DNA of 64,000 nt from Austropuccinia psidii (lineage: Eukaryota > Basidiomycota > Pucciniomycetes > Pucciniales > Sphaerophragmiaceae), in assembly GCA_023105745.1 (NCBI GenBank), contig JALGQZ010000007.1:57765569-57829568 (forward strand). Direction: 5' to 3'. Below the pieces are notes generated by a model, which was given only the letters and a program-made list of their open reading frames with translations, was not told the DNA's origin and made no database searches. Position numbers and translations under genes: made by a program. Shown one piece after another: positions 1 through 12,259 of the stretch. Position 1 is the stretch's first letter. Every line of letters begins with the position of its first letter.

Positions 1-1017
1 GTGGTTTGCAAACAGCCTGTATAACCTGTATTGGGCTCAGATGTGGTTTTGAAACCACATCTGGGCGGTTTTCACCAATACAGGGTGAAAACTTTCATCT
101 GGGGACCTCACAGCCTGATTCTGACATGTATGACGTGTAGAATGCTGTACAGAAACTGTATGGGACCCCAGTATTGACTGACATATGAGGTATTGAAGTA
201 AAAACATGCTTCTTCGTCTATTTGACACCTCATATTCATGGTTATGGGATATTATCCCATGGTAAGGCTGTATATGACAGCAGGTGGGATTTTGACCTTA
301 AAACAGCCATAACTTTGTCAATTCTTGAGATATCAACCTCAAAATTGCTTCAGTGTGTAGCCCTGTATGTGCTCTACACAATGATACCTCATTTGATATG
401 GGTATCATTAAATATGGCAAAGTTATCCCATGTACAAGATTTTTGTACATTTGCGTGTTTTGGGCAAAAAGCTGTATTGAGCTTGTTTGCCCCATAACTT
501 TTGTTCTAGTTGAGCTATAGGGAAATGGATGGCACCATCAGATAGCCCTGATTTTGCTCGCTCAAAAAATACCCCACTTCAGGTATCCCACACTAAAACT
601 GTAGAAGTTAGATGAGAGGTGAATGTTTTGTTCACCCTTATTTGGCCTGAAATTGACCATAACTCCAGTAATATTGGTGCTAGCTCAGTTTGGCTGGTAC
701 CATTGGATAGCCCTGGCTTAGAGCTTCATTTTTAATACCCATTTGATGGGGTTAAGCCTCTCCTTCTTGATTTTAGATGAGAGGTGAAAATTAAGGTTTA
801 TGCTCAGCAATAACTTTGAGCAGGAATAACTTTGTTATTTCTTGTCCTATGGTGATGGGACTTATATTTTCAGAAAGAGGTGAGTTTCCTCTTTCTTTTG
901 ATACCTTTTGAGCTTATTTGGCTCAGTTCCATGTTTTGGTGGTATCTTGGCTATACCATTGGTTTATGATATTTTGGCTGTCATGCTTGTGCTCTGGTTT
1001 TGAGTCACAGGCTGACA
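1..1017 (+). mobile_element. LTR of family R1, copy A (5' end outside window)
   Basis: About 1 kb that is alignable by eye, over its whole length, with 12600-13667, 61060-62075 and the last part of the window. It ends in the same terminal block (CTCTGGTTTTGAGTCACAGG followed by CTGACA at 1017). The family starts TGTCAG and ends TGACA, as an LTR should, and copy C has a perfect 5-bp target duplication, so I read it as an LTR. No gene is visible inside; the small open frames are chance. A short perfect hairpin (GATGTGGTTT, TG, AAACCACATC) sits near 40-61. Whether this copy is a solo LTR or one end of an element cannot be told, because its start is cut off. Confidence 0.75.
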
Positions 1018-1710
1018 TTTATGGCATTAAAAATGACACTTATGGCATTAAAAATGACATTTATGGCATTAAAAATGACATTTATGGCATTAAAAATGAC
1101 ATTTATGGCATTAAAAATGACATTTATGGCATTAAAAATGACATTTATGGCATTAAAAATGACATTTATGGCATTAAAAATGACATTTATGGCATTAAAA
1201 ATGACATTTATGGCATTAAAAATGACATTTATGGCATTAAAAATGACATTTAAGGCATTAAAAACGACATTTATGGCATTAAAAATGACATTTATGGCAT
1301 TAAAAATGACATTTATGGCATTAAAAACGACATTTATGGCATTAAAAACGACATTTATGGCATTAAAAATGACATTTATGGCATTAAAAATGACATTTAT
1401 GGCATTAAAAACGACATTTATGGCATTAAAAAGAACATTTATGGCATTAAAAACAACATTTATGGCATTAAAAATGACATTTATGGCATTAAAAATGACA
1501 TTTATGGCATCAACAATGACATTCATGGCATTAACAATGACATTTATGGCATCAACAATGACATTTATGGCATTAACAATGACATTTATGGCATTAACAG
1601 TGCCATTTATGCAATCAACAATTACATAACAATTCCATTTATGGCATTAACAGATTCATAAATGGAATCAACAATGACAGTTATGCCATTCATGGAATTA
1701 ACAATTCCAT
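1013..1710. repeat. 21-bp tandem satellite at an LTR end
   Basis: About 29 head-to-tail copies of a 21-bp unit, TGACATTTATGGCATTAAAAA, occupy 1013 to about 1620, and degenerate, partly inverted variants run on to about 1710. Because 21 is a multiple of three, open frames run through it on both strands; these are by-products of the repeat and not genes. The first copies are nearly identical, and variants (AAAACG, AACAATG) accumulate to the right. The unit starts with the terminal TGACA of the adjoining LTR. Confidence 0.95.
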
Positions 1711-3729
1711 AAATGGGTTTTTTCCCATCACATCTTTTTTTAGCTACATTTCAATTGAAAAACACCTTTTATGTTTTTTTACTAAAAACTTACCAAAGCC
1801 CCAATTTCAATACATTCTTGAAGAAAACTATAACACTTAGAGAAAAAAGCTTAACAATTTGACAAAACACTTACTAATAATCTGAAAATATCTTGAAAAG
1901 AATTGGTAGAGAAATTTGATGGACTATTTCTGGATATAAGGAATCAACAGCTCATTTATAACAGTAATAAAACAATTAGTATTTGGATTCCATTGGAAAA
2001 GATTCAAATCTTTTATTTCACTTCTTTCTCAATTATTTGGAAATATAAAAATACTTAAGAAGGATTCTAACCAATAATTACTTGTTGGTATTAATGATAA
2101 TTCTTAATGATGATATGATATCTGGAAAAATCAAAAATAGTAGGCTTCTTTTCAGTATAAAAAAGCTCACATGGGCATGCCATGGATAAAACTGAAAAGC
2201 CAGTAACCTTAATTGGCTCAATGATTACATCACTATTAGTCACATAAGATTATCGTAATTACTCAATTAAGTCATTCTATGTGGCTACCAAACCATTTAT
2301 GGTCGAAAAATAAATATTTTAAAACTGTGAATATTCTTTTATTTCAAAAATGAACCTTTTTTTCTCAAAGTTGTAAATTTTATTGGAAATTTCATCACAT
2401 TTTGTACCTTTTGCTAATTCCTGAAGATGCAGTGTTTCATGTGAAATATTCAAAAATGGACTTTAAGTAAAACTTGTAATTTGAATTATTAAGTCATAAT
2501 TATTCTTTCTTGTAGTATAGATTATCTATTTCTTCATTTATTCTGAAACTTGCTGAAAGATTAATCAATACTTGTATTTTTGATGAATTTGTTGAAGTTT
2601 TACCTCATTTTCTACATGATATAGGCAAATAGCATAGAGATAGCTGGTTGCTAAGAGATGATCTCATGAATACTAGTCTCAAACATCTTTCAGCTATTTT
2701 TTTGTGTTTATTCATGGAAAGTTACTAATAATGGACTTTCTTACATGATTCAGATTTTCTTATTCCTCCTTTTCAGGTAAAAATAGCAGCTTATTTTCTA
2801 TTTTTTGATTATTAAATGCAATATTGACTTGGTAACAAGGTTCCCAGAAGGTTTTAATAGACTTATTTGGCCATAATAACCCATGGATCCAATTTTTAGA
2901 GTTTTCCATGCCTCAGAGGCCTCAGAAGTTGGGTACCCTGGCTCTCTTTGATTCCTTTTGGCCCCTTCAGCTATTATAACATCAATAATAGTAATTCAGG
3001 CTTAAAGACTGATATATCCAGTATGAATGAGCCAAAGCTTTATGTAAGAATACAGTAATTTTAAGTGCCACAAACATGCATAACACTATTATTAGTGCAT
3101 ATGTAATATCAGATTTCTCACAATACCTTAATTTGGGGTGAAAATGAAAAAAACAAAAAAAATCACAATTCTTTTAAGTGGTATTGAGGATGAGGTATTT
3201 TCCATATTACCACCTTATAGAGTTAATTTAAGCTTATTAACCCTATGGGGCTACCTTTGGTGAGTTTTTGTGTAGAATCCAAATCCGGTCTCAACTTCAT
3301 GGATTTACTTACTTACAAAAAAGCTATTCATATTCTCTAGAAATAATAATGAATTTTGGATATATGCATGACTTATTAGTTATATATATTCCATAATTCA
3401 TTTTAATGTTAGTCGTGGCCTGTTTTGGAATGTAAAATATACCTCAAGGCTCACATTAATATTGAAACTTCTGTAAATTTTGAAAAGGCTTGGACTAAAA
3501 ACTTTCTTCTGTCAGTAAATTTACTTGAAAAAAACAAATTTTGCAATCCTATATAGCTCAAAAATTATTCTCCCAACAAATTTATGAGCAATATATCTTT
3601 ATCATGTTACAAAAGCCAATAAAAGATATTTTTTTTGAGTCATTAATATGTAGTAAGACAAAAATCAATATGAATAGGAATAGGAAGATTTATCTACCTT
3701 TTAAGGGATGAAGGTTTGAGAATTTTCAC
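1711..3729. other. Gene-free AT-rich stretch
   Basis: No open frame, RNA gene or coherent coding homology can be supported here. A short stretch near 2930-2950 (AGTTGGGTACCCTGGC) resembles 14274-14295, so part of this may be old repeat. Nothing else was recognised. Confidence 0.5.
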
Positions 3730-3920
3730 CAAACACTGATATTGAGGAGATTTAATTGAAGGTGTGTGGTTTTCATATGTGGCTTGAGTTTCTTACAAAT
3801 ATTATATGTTTCAATTTCTTTTCTTTTCTGCTTTCTAGCCTATACAATATACATCCCATGTCATTTTCCAAATGGAACACCCTCTTCCAGGTGTAGTCAC
3901 TGTTTCAATGGTGACTGGAG
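3730..3920 (+). mobile_element. Terminal fragment of the T1 TIR transposon
   Basis: This stretch is a diverged copy of the right end of the transposon at 5765-9716 (compare 9525-9716): shared blocks include CATATGTGGCTT, the CAGGTGTAG half-palindrome and a final ATGGTGA. It ends where the minus-strand Ty3 reverse-transcriptase remnant begins (3921), so it marks an insertion into, or deletion of, that element. Its other end was not found. Confidence 0.5.
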
Positions 3921-5764
3921 GATAGGGTCTTTCCACATTAAGCCAAATTTCCAATTAATGGCATGTAATAGCCCTAGTGGCTCATTATCAGAAAAAAAAG
4001 GTTTCCTTAAATTTGAATATAATTTCAATGAGGTTTCCCTCAATTTCTAATTTTAATTCAGGCCTGATTTGTGCTTTAATTAATTGATCAATTGCAAATT
4101 TTTCCTTGTTAACATTTTTTACTTGTCTGATGGCATTGATTTCCTTCTTTCTTCAGAGGAAAAACAAATTTTTTTCTTTTATTTTCCCCTATAGTTAGAT
4201 ATCTATATTTATGATTATTAATATCAGTACCATAGATATTAAGATAATCATTTCCAATTATGAGATTTTGTGAGGTAAAATTATTCATAAAAACAAATTC
4301 AACTTTAAGTCTAATACTTACTTCATGGTGAGGAAATATTTTTTCTGCTTCAAAAATGACCAAATGGTGCATATCTTGACTAAAACTACTGAATTTTATA
4401 CCTTAAGTTGGCATCAATTTTTCTTGCCAATCGGTATAGATTCTATCAAAAGAGCACTTACTAGCACAAGTGAAAAAGCACCTGAGTCAAGAAGTAGCTT
4501 GGTATATTTTTTGTTTATCACAATATTGGTCATACAAGATGATCCAGCTGTATAGCCTTAACCTCTTGAAGGTTTGGGTTTCTGCATATTGGCATCTTTC
4601 ACATGTATAAGATCCATAAATTCATGCCTTTATTGTGGCAAATGAGTATGCACTTCTGTGACTTCAAAGGAAATGTTGAAACTTTATATACTGAGTTCAT
4701 CTGGTAATTCTTCTTCTTCAGATTATTCAGAATCACTTTCTTTTACATTAACTTCATTTTTTTCTTTGGTTTATTGGGTATTCTCAAGTTTTATCTCATT
4801 CATTTATGCTTTCTTAGGACAATTATTAGCCAAATTGGATTTACTTCCACATTTATGAATTTTCAAAGGATGTCTCTTGTGGTTCATTTGGTTTGCTCTT
4901 GAAATTGGTTTCCCACTAGTCATATTTTCTATTGGGAGTTTATACTAATTTCTACCAATTTTTGTTCTTGTAGTGATAGATCCCATTTCATTGATATAAT
5001 GTTTTGTAGATAAAGTCTCAATACATCTTCTTCTTATAGCATGATCTAGGTCACCACCAAATTTTTTTAATATCCTTTCATCTATCACTGCTTCAGACAT
5101 ATTGGGATGAAGTAAACTTGAGCTTTCCTTCTGATTAAGAAACCACAACATGGGCCGTCTCTATCAATATTAAAAATGGTTTTTCAAAAAGAATTTATCA
5201 TTCTAAATTTCTGAGAGTGATTTGTTTTTTCCACCAAGGCCAAGCTTGTTAATCATGTTCTTATCTGATTTTTTGATACCATTCATTGGAGGATTTGGTA
5301 AATAAGGAGTTTAATATGGCACTTATGAAGCATTCTATAGTCGTCTTTCAAAATATTAATAGTTTTCATAAATTACATATTATTATATTCCCCCTCACAA
5401 CTGAAGGTGGGTCATTGCTCTAATATTGGAATTTTTTGATATTGAAAAGAATGTTCCACCTCTTCATTATTACTTTAAATTTTATGATGATGTGAATGGT
5501 TATTATTCCAGTTCAACACATTTCTATCTAGAATTGTATATCTTTAGGCTGTCTTGGTAGCTCATTATTTAAGGAGATATTATTAATACTTAATTGAATA
5601 CCTTCTTTTAATTCAAGTCTTTCCTTATCACTTTTTTTCAATTTTTCTTGGAACAGATCTTAATTATGACTAGTTTAATTTAGCAAGTTTTGAAATTGTA
5701 TTCTAAATTCTTTCAAGTGTTTAATTATAGAAGAAATAGAATTTTCATCTGTATTATGAATCAA
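3921..5764 (-). pseudogene. Decayed Ty3/gypsy gag-pol fragment (gag core, protease, start of RT)
   Basis: Read on the minus strand, this matches the plus-strand element at 28788-34586 piece by piece. Residues around 5151-4945 match the gag core (compare WFLKQVERLNALYPEMSQ and the TRTKVGR tail). Near 4860-4810 there is a damaged zinc knuckle that keeps HKCG and LANNC but has lost its first Cys and its His. At 4372-4109 is the protease tail (IIGNDYLNIYGTDI). At about 3990-3921 is the start of reverse transcriptase, with EPLG and a match to NVEKPYPP. Many stops and shifts interrupt it. The copy ends abruptly at the transposon end at 3920. It is an old, dead insertion; its gag start lies at 10689, beyond the inserted transposon. 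Confidence 0.8.
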
Positions 5765-8700
5765 TCACCATGAGAAAAATTGCTACACCTGACAGCAGGT
5801 GTTGCATTTGGAAATTAGGTTGGACCTCTGATAGACACAGCATGGACCCTTCCTGTGAGCTAGGTTGAACCCAGGCTTTAAGTGTTTGTTAGTATTCCAA
5901 GTTATTCCAATCCACTGGAATATTACAGAAGCTCAAGTATTTTCTTCCTTTCTTAATGGGATTGACCAAGTATATAGTATATCATATAAAAACTGGTTCA
6001 TTTATATTTTTATCTTCAAGTCAATACTCTCTATGATGAAAAATTGAATCTAAAAATATTTTTTCAATTTAAATAACTCCATTTTTTCTAAAGCCAAAAG
6101 AATTACAAGGCAGTTTATAAAATGAATAAATCTCTTCCCTTTATTGATTGATGACCTATTATTACTTTATAATTTTTTTTATTTTTTTTATCATCTCAAA
6201 ACATGGCTTACATATATATATATATATCAGATGTTTTCAGCTTAATCCACTTCTAATAAAACTGTATTGTTGAATATGTTTTTTAAAAAATTGATAACAT
6301 TCTGGAGCCTGAGAAGCAAAATTAGAAGGCTTTTTGAGCCATTTTTCAGAAACTATTTTGAAGAAAGATATAAAAAATGTGTCCATTTTCTCTTCTTTAT
6401 TGACATGAATCTATGGAACTTACGTTTTTTCATTTTTTACATTTTCTGATTTCTTTGGATCCTCAAAAATTTGGTTCAATTTTATTACAAAAACTCAACA
6501 TTTCTTTTTTCAAAGACAAAATACCATACTCTTTCTTTTTTGAGAGTAGTATTTGTTAGTTTACAAGAGAATCAGTGGGCTTGATGAATTACATCCCCTG
6601 AAATTGGAAGAAATGAAAATTTTCAGAGAAAATTAAATTACAGGGCTTGTAATATCGGCTACTATAAAATTTTCAACGATTGTTGACAAATTTACAGTAG
6701 GAGCCATTACAGGCACGGTACTGTAACAAAGTGAAACTTGTAAATAATTTTACAGTAGCAGGCCTTTCAAAGCCTGCTACTGTAATTTCAATTGAAAACT
6801 AAAGAAAATCAAATTGAAGCAAATTAAAAATATTTAAAAGAAAACAAATGAAAATCAAAAAAAACAAAAAATAATAATAATAAAATCATCAAAATAACAC
6901 ACCAAGCTAAAAAAAAATAAAAACACTCAAAAAAGTGAAAAATGGTCAAAATTAATTTAGCCTAGCAGCAAAAACAGTTTTTCCTATTTCCTTTTTTCAA
7001 AAAAAATAAAAAAAATGATTTAAATAATATCAAAGAATTCGCTGCACATTCTGATAATTTGTTATCCTTCTTTGTTTGAGGTATTTCTGTCATTTTATTC
7101 AAAATCTTTGCTAAAAAAGAAATATTTTCGGGATATTTTTTGTGGTTTTTTTTTTTATAATTTCTCTTTCAATAATCAAATTTAGTTTTATCTGTTTTAT
7201 AATATAATTTTCCAAATACCAGTTGGAGCTGTTGAGCTCAATAGAATGCTGATCAAACTAATCAAAAATGAGAATTATTTGCATTTTTTTAAGAATAAAG
7301 GGCCAGCTCACTTAATATCTGATAGCTATCTTCCAATATAGAATAGAATTATGTCAAAAAAAAATATAAAAGCTTTATTTCCCTGTAATCCTGTTTGAAT
7401 ATTTTCAATATTTATATTGGTCAAATTTTTTCACTTTTTGAAGGTTAAACATAGTTTTCCTTTATTTTCAACAAGATATATCTTCATATTTTCATCATAT
7501 TTTCATTGATAGAAGCATATTATTTATTATTCTTTGTAATAATCACTTACTCTTTTGAAAATAAAATTAAAATATGGGTTTGAAAATTTCTGAAAAGACA
7601 CTTTTCATAAATTTCCGTCATAGAAAGAAGATTTAATGGATAAATTCCTTGATAAATTCTTTACAATTAAGATTCAATACTTGATACATGATTAAGACCA
7701 TTTTTTGATTCTGATTGGACAGGGCTCTGTAGTGATATTTGCACCACTAAAATCTCAATTCCCCAAAGGGTCCAGCTTATTTCTGTGGCCTCTCTTTCAA
7801 AAATGTGAGTTTAATCAATACTTCAACCCCTTTGAAAAAGATAAATACCAAAGAAAACCACTAAATTTTCTCATATTATACTTTAAAAGCACTTGAGAGA
7901 GCTGTGTATATGATCTTTTTACTTCCAATTCATAAATATCTCATTATTCTAAATTTATCATTCCTTTAGTTTTTATGAGCTTATTGACATAATTATGAAG
8001 TTAAAAGACTCAGAGGAGCTCTATAGATATATTTTTAGAAATAAATTTTTGAAAAGATCATATTTATACAAGTTCTTTTTTCTTAATATTATATAGGGGT
8101 ATTATTCTTTCAAAGAAAGATAAATTATTTGCATCAGTTATTCATAAATATGAATATTTTAACTATCTGATCTATATATAAGTTTGAATTAAGTGATGAA
8201 TAATAGCATAGAAAGTTTTTCTCCAAATTTTGAGGAAATTTCAGCTTGAAGAAATTAAAAACCTCTTTTATGAACTACTCATGATAATCTGAGTCTTAAT
8301 TATGTAGTATTTATAAGGTAAAAAAATCTATTTAAAGAGAAGTAACTCTATAAAACCATTGATTTTGTATGAGATAATCAATTTCTTATTTCATGGAGAG
8401 CTCTCCATATATCCTTATCATTTAAAATTTCTTAAAGATTAGGTGTGTTGAATTCAACATCCAAAAGGGATTTATGATACAGTAAAGATTATCATAATAA
8501 TTATTTAAGAAGTTTTCTTAATAAAATTCTTTTACATAATTAAATAATTCATTACAAGAATGGTTGGTCATCTTTGCACATGAAGATTAAATTTCCTCAA
8601 ATTTCAAAAAAAAACTTTCATTTTTCTATCTTCATTCAACCTTTTGATGCAGATACTACCCTCATCTCCTCAAAGTATAAACTCAAAATATCTTGGTTTT

Positions 8701-9716
8701 CACATATTTTATTAACACATCAAATCAATATAGTGATTTTAGAACTCATAATTTCTCCACAAAAATATGCCAACCTGAGCTTAATTTTTATCAATAAATG
8801 AAAATTTAATTCTCCACACAAATCAAGAATCTGATGTTTTTGTTTTTTTATAAATATTTAAAGTTATATTATTAAGCCAATCTTTTTAAATGAATATTAA
8901 AATAGTTTTTAGCTTACCCAATGGAATAGTATAATAAAAAATTCATAAATCATAAAAGTAAAGCCATATATTTTACTTTCAATATTTATTTCATCTATCT
9001 ATAAGGGTAAGAGCTTATAATGCAGTTTATGCACTAAAATAGGGGTGTTATTATTTCAATATGAACTAAATTTTCATTAGCCTCTCCTGAAAATGAATAT
9101 TTACCCTAAATATTGAAATCTTGATTCAATTTTGATTAAGCCCTTGATCTTAAAAGAGAGTAAAAATAAGGCATATAATTCCTCACAAAATACTTCTTCT
9201 TAGAAGAGAAAACTGTTGAATGGTATGCTATATTTTCCATAGTGCATTTATTCAGACAGTCCCAAAGATATTATAAGATTGATTTTGGGATCTTTTTCAT
9301 CTTGAATTGTTCCAATTTCAAAAGTATTTATCTTTCTCATGAGTGAGATTGACAGAAAGTTCATATTGAAAGTGTGATATATATGTGAAAATCTATAGGC
9401 AAATACCTAGAGTTTGAACATTTTGCAAATAAAATGATATAAATTCATTAATAATATTTGAATAAAGGGAAAATAAAAATAGACCTGTTTATCATGTATT
9501 GTTGGATTGTTGAGCTTTGACAATCCTGACCAAACAGTGAGATTGAACCAAGTTTATTGAGACTTTGTGGGTTGCATATGTGGCTTTAGTTTCTTCCAAA
9601 GATTCTATTTAGGAATCTAGTTTCTTTCCTATCTTCAACCTGAATCCAATCTATCTCCAATGTCAAATTCTAAATGCAGCACCTGCTATCAGGTGTAGCC
9701 ATTTTGCTCATGGTGA
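5765..9716. mobile_element. T1: 3.95-kb TIR DNA transposon without recognisable transposase
   Basis: The two ends are inverted copies. The left end starts TCACCATGAG and continues GCTACACCTGACAGCAGGTG; the right end is the reverse complement in type (CACCTGCTATCAGGTGTAGC ... CTCATGGTGA). Each end therefore carries a CACCTG/CAGGTG palindrome just inside the terminal ten bases. The insert separates two parts of one minus-strand gag (5764 and below, 9717 and above), which is the best evidence for its limits. No convincing target duplication is visible. Inside are only short open frames in AT-rich DNA and a hairpin cluster (6690-6785). It looks non-autonomous or decayed beyond recognition. Confidence 0.6.
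6750..6785. repeat. Perfect hairpin inside T1
   Basis: A 14-bp perfect stem (TTACAGTAGCAGGC with GCCTGCTACTGTAA) encloses an 8-base loop. A second, looser TTACAGTA ... TACTGTAA pair lies just upstream (about 6692-6726). It is GC-richer than its surroundings. It could be a subterminal or internal fold of the transposon; no RNA gene is claimed. Confidence 0.7.
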
Positions 9717-10852
9717 ATGTTACTCATGATTCTATCCTCTCAAAGATATGGGTCAAAGACAAAATTATGTCTTTATTCAGATTTTACAGACCCATAATGG
9801 TCTTTTGTGATTCTTTCACTGGTAAAATCTCTCTACCCAACTTCTGTTAGATATACTCAATATTGTTAAATTTTGTTAAAATTTCTTCATATAAAGTTTT
9901 AGAAGAAGTTACAAGCTTTAAAAAATTAATTTCTTGGGGAAGAATTGATTCATTCTTTCCTCCTCCTTTTTTTGTACTGAATAAAAGTTCTTTCCATTTT
10001 AAAAACATTTTCCATGGCTGCCCTTTCCTTTTTGGGGATTCTGTAATTCTGAGGGTAAGGTTTGTTCCATTTGGACTTTCCCTTTCCCTTTAGCTGGTTC
10101 TGTGTGTTTTTCTTTCCTTTGTTTACAGCTTGTGGAGACATATTTTTTCTGGTAGAGACTTGAAAAGCTTCTACTGGGGTGTTTCTCTTATTTTGGGACA
10201 ACTTCTTCTTCTGATCCTCTGATAAAATCTGCTGATTTTTCAACCAAGCTTTTATTTTGTAATTTTCCTTTGAAATAAATTGTTTTACAGCCTTTAAGAA
10301 GTTTCTATGTCTTTTCTGGGCCCAATAATTTCTTTACTCTAAGGTAAGAATTAATTTTCCCTATTCACAAGCTTGGAAAGAGTTCCCACTCCTGCTGCTT
10401 TTCAACCATAAACCAGTTCTTGTATTGAGAAAGGTAGATCTCTACTGCTTCTGCATGCAAGCTTTTCAAGTTTTAGAAAAGGAATAGCAGTAATCTCAAC
10501 TTATGGACTATCAATAATACTGTGGAAAGCTTTGGATAACCTTTGGGAGCTGATGAAAGTTCTGGAATCCTCCAGATGTGCCTCTCCTCCGGGCTGGAAT
10601 TCTTGTCTTTTGGATTTATGATTTGAATATCCTGGTCCAGATCTATTTAATTGTATGGCATAATTGCTTCCAGCTCTAGGAGGAGTCATCTCATGTCAAT
10701 TTAGTTTCATTTTACTAAGAAATGGATGAAATTAACCTGTTTTTTCTTGATAGGCTCTTTTTTAAGTGATACCTTTGGCCTTGGGTTGACTTGTATTTCA
10801 ACACTTGATTCAGAGTTGCTATAGTCAGTATTACTTTATCTGGTAGATGACA
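9717..10852 (-). pseudogene. Decayed Ty3/gypsy 5' gag region (same element as 3921-5764)
   Basis: Minus-strand continuation of the Ty3 fragment. The gag frame starts at 10689 (MTPPRAGSNYAIQ, compare MTTRRGSQYSIQ at 28788) and is open to 10501. The overlapping frame at 10243-9950 matches ORF1 of the intact element (KPYPQNYRIPK against KPYSPSYRIPK, then AMENVFKMERT against AMDHVFNMART). A splice-acceptor-like TTTTAG precedes 10852 and another AG lies 13-14 bases into the gag frame, as in both other Ty3 copies. The LTR and primer-binding site could not be found to the right. Dead copy. Confidence 0.75.
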
Positions 10853-12259
10853 CTAAAATAAAAGTATAAGTTTATTTTTAAAAATTATAAAAGAAAAACT
10901 TAATAGCTTATCTTAGGAAATAAACTTATTAAAATATAATTTATGGCAAATTAAATCAAAAATAAATAAATTCTTGTTTAAATAGTAAAAAATAAATATT
11001 CTTTTATTTTCTTTAAGAGATAATAATTATTCAATTGATAAATAATTAATAAAAATTATATTATAATCCACTTTATACTAAAATAGCTCAAAGAATAAAT
11101 TTCAAGTCTATTATGTTAAAAATCCATTATTTAGGCAACAGAAATTCATTACAAATCACTCAATAGTATATTGTTTCAAAAAATACTTTAAATTGAGCTT
11201 GTTTCATTCGAGTTATAAGGATTATTTATGAGGGATAAGTACCAAAGATCATCAAAATTTGAGTAAATATGGCAATTTTAAATCAAAATAGAGTCAAATA
11301 AGTTCTAGAATACAATTAATGTACCAAGAATTGGTTAAAATAATGTTTACACCCCCCAAATAGAAGGTTTTTCTATGAAATTCTTGATAAAATCAACAAT
11401 AATAATTATTATTACTATCACTTTCCTCAGTATAAAATATAATAAAATGAATTATTATGATCACCAATCAGTATAATTATTAAAAAAATTGTTGCTAATT
11501 TTAATAAATGATAATTATTCTCTTATTATTATAGTCACTGAAAGTTCTAATAATAATACATATATATAAAGCCCTTAATCAAACAATTATATATGGAAAA
11601 TGAAAAGCTTTAACCAATTAAAAATGATATAAATATTTTTTAGAGGTATTTATCACACAAATTTTGAATAAATAAATTTTATAGAGAAATTTTATATAAG
11701 AAAACTAATACTAGATAAAAATTATATAGAAAATTATAGAAAAACTTACTTATAAAGTTAATTCAATACAATAAGTCAAACAACAACATTTATATTAGTA
11801 AATAGTTTCCATAAGTTAAAAACACACCCAAAATTTAATACTTTGAATTATAAAATATGATTTAAGAGTTTTTATAGCAAGTTTTTTATTTAAAAGAAAG
11901 TCTAAAACAACAATTTTATACAATAAAGTCAATTTATTGGTGATTAAAACAATATAACATAAGTTCTATCATTTAAATTTTTTATTTTAAATTTATAAAG
12001 AATAAAATAACATAAGAATTATTCAATAAAATATTACCTTTTTTCAAAATTTCTGATTGATTTATTGTAATTATGATGAAAAAAAACAGCAATTAGAATG
12101 CTTTTTTCATGCCTTCAGAGCAGATCTCATGATTTTAGATGGATATAGAAGGCATTCTCAGATCAAAACTAAAAACCCATACTTAAAACTAAGTTTTTTA
12201 ACATAAGGTAAATTACTTTCAATTATATTTTAAAGTTACCATTGTCTTTCTTAACTCTA
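10853..12259. other. Gene-free AT-rich stretch
   Basis: Very AT-rich DNA with dispersed AATTAT and TAATAAT runs. It lies where the 5' LTR of the minus-strand Ty3 element should be, but I cannot align it with either LTR type in the window. No gene seen. Confidence 0.5.

Noticed and set aside
1013..1620. CRISPR-like array
   Set aside because: Units are contiguous with no spacers, and the genome is eukaryotic.
1000..1629. Long open frames on both strands (209 and 173 codons)
   Set aside because: They are the 21-bp satellite read in phase; the protein is only a 7-residue repeat.
2880..2960. Shared repeat with 14250-14310
   Set aside because: Only one block of about 16 bases agrees well; not enough to name an element.
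3766..4050. 94-codon plus-strand frame
   Set aside because: It crosses the junction between a transposon end and an antisense Ty3 remnant at 3920/3921.
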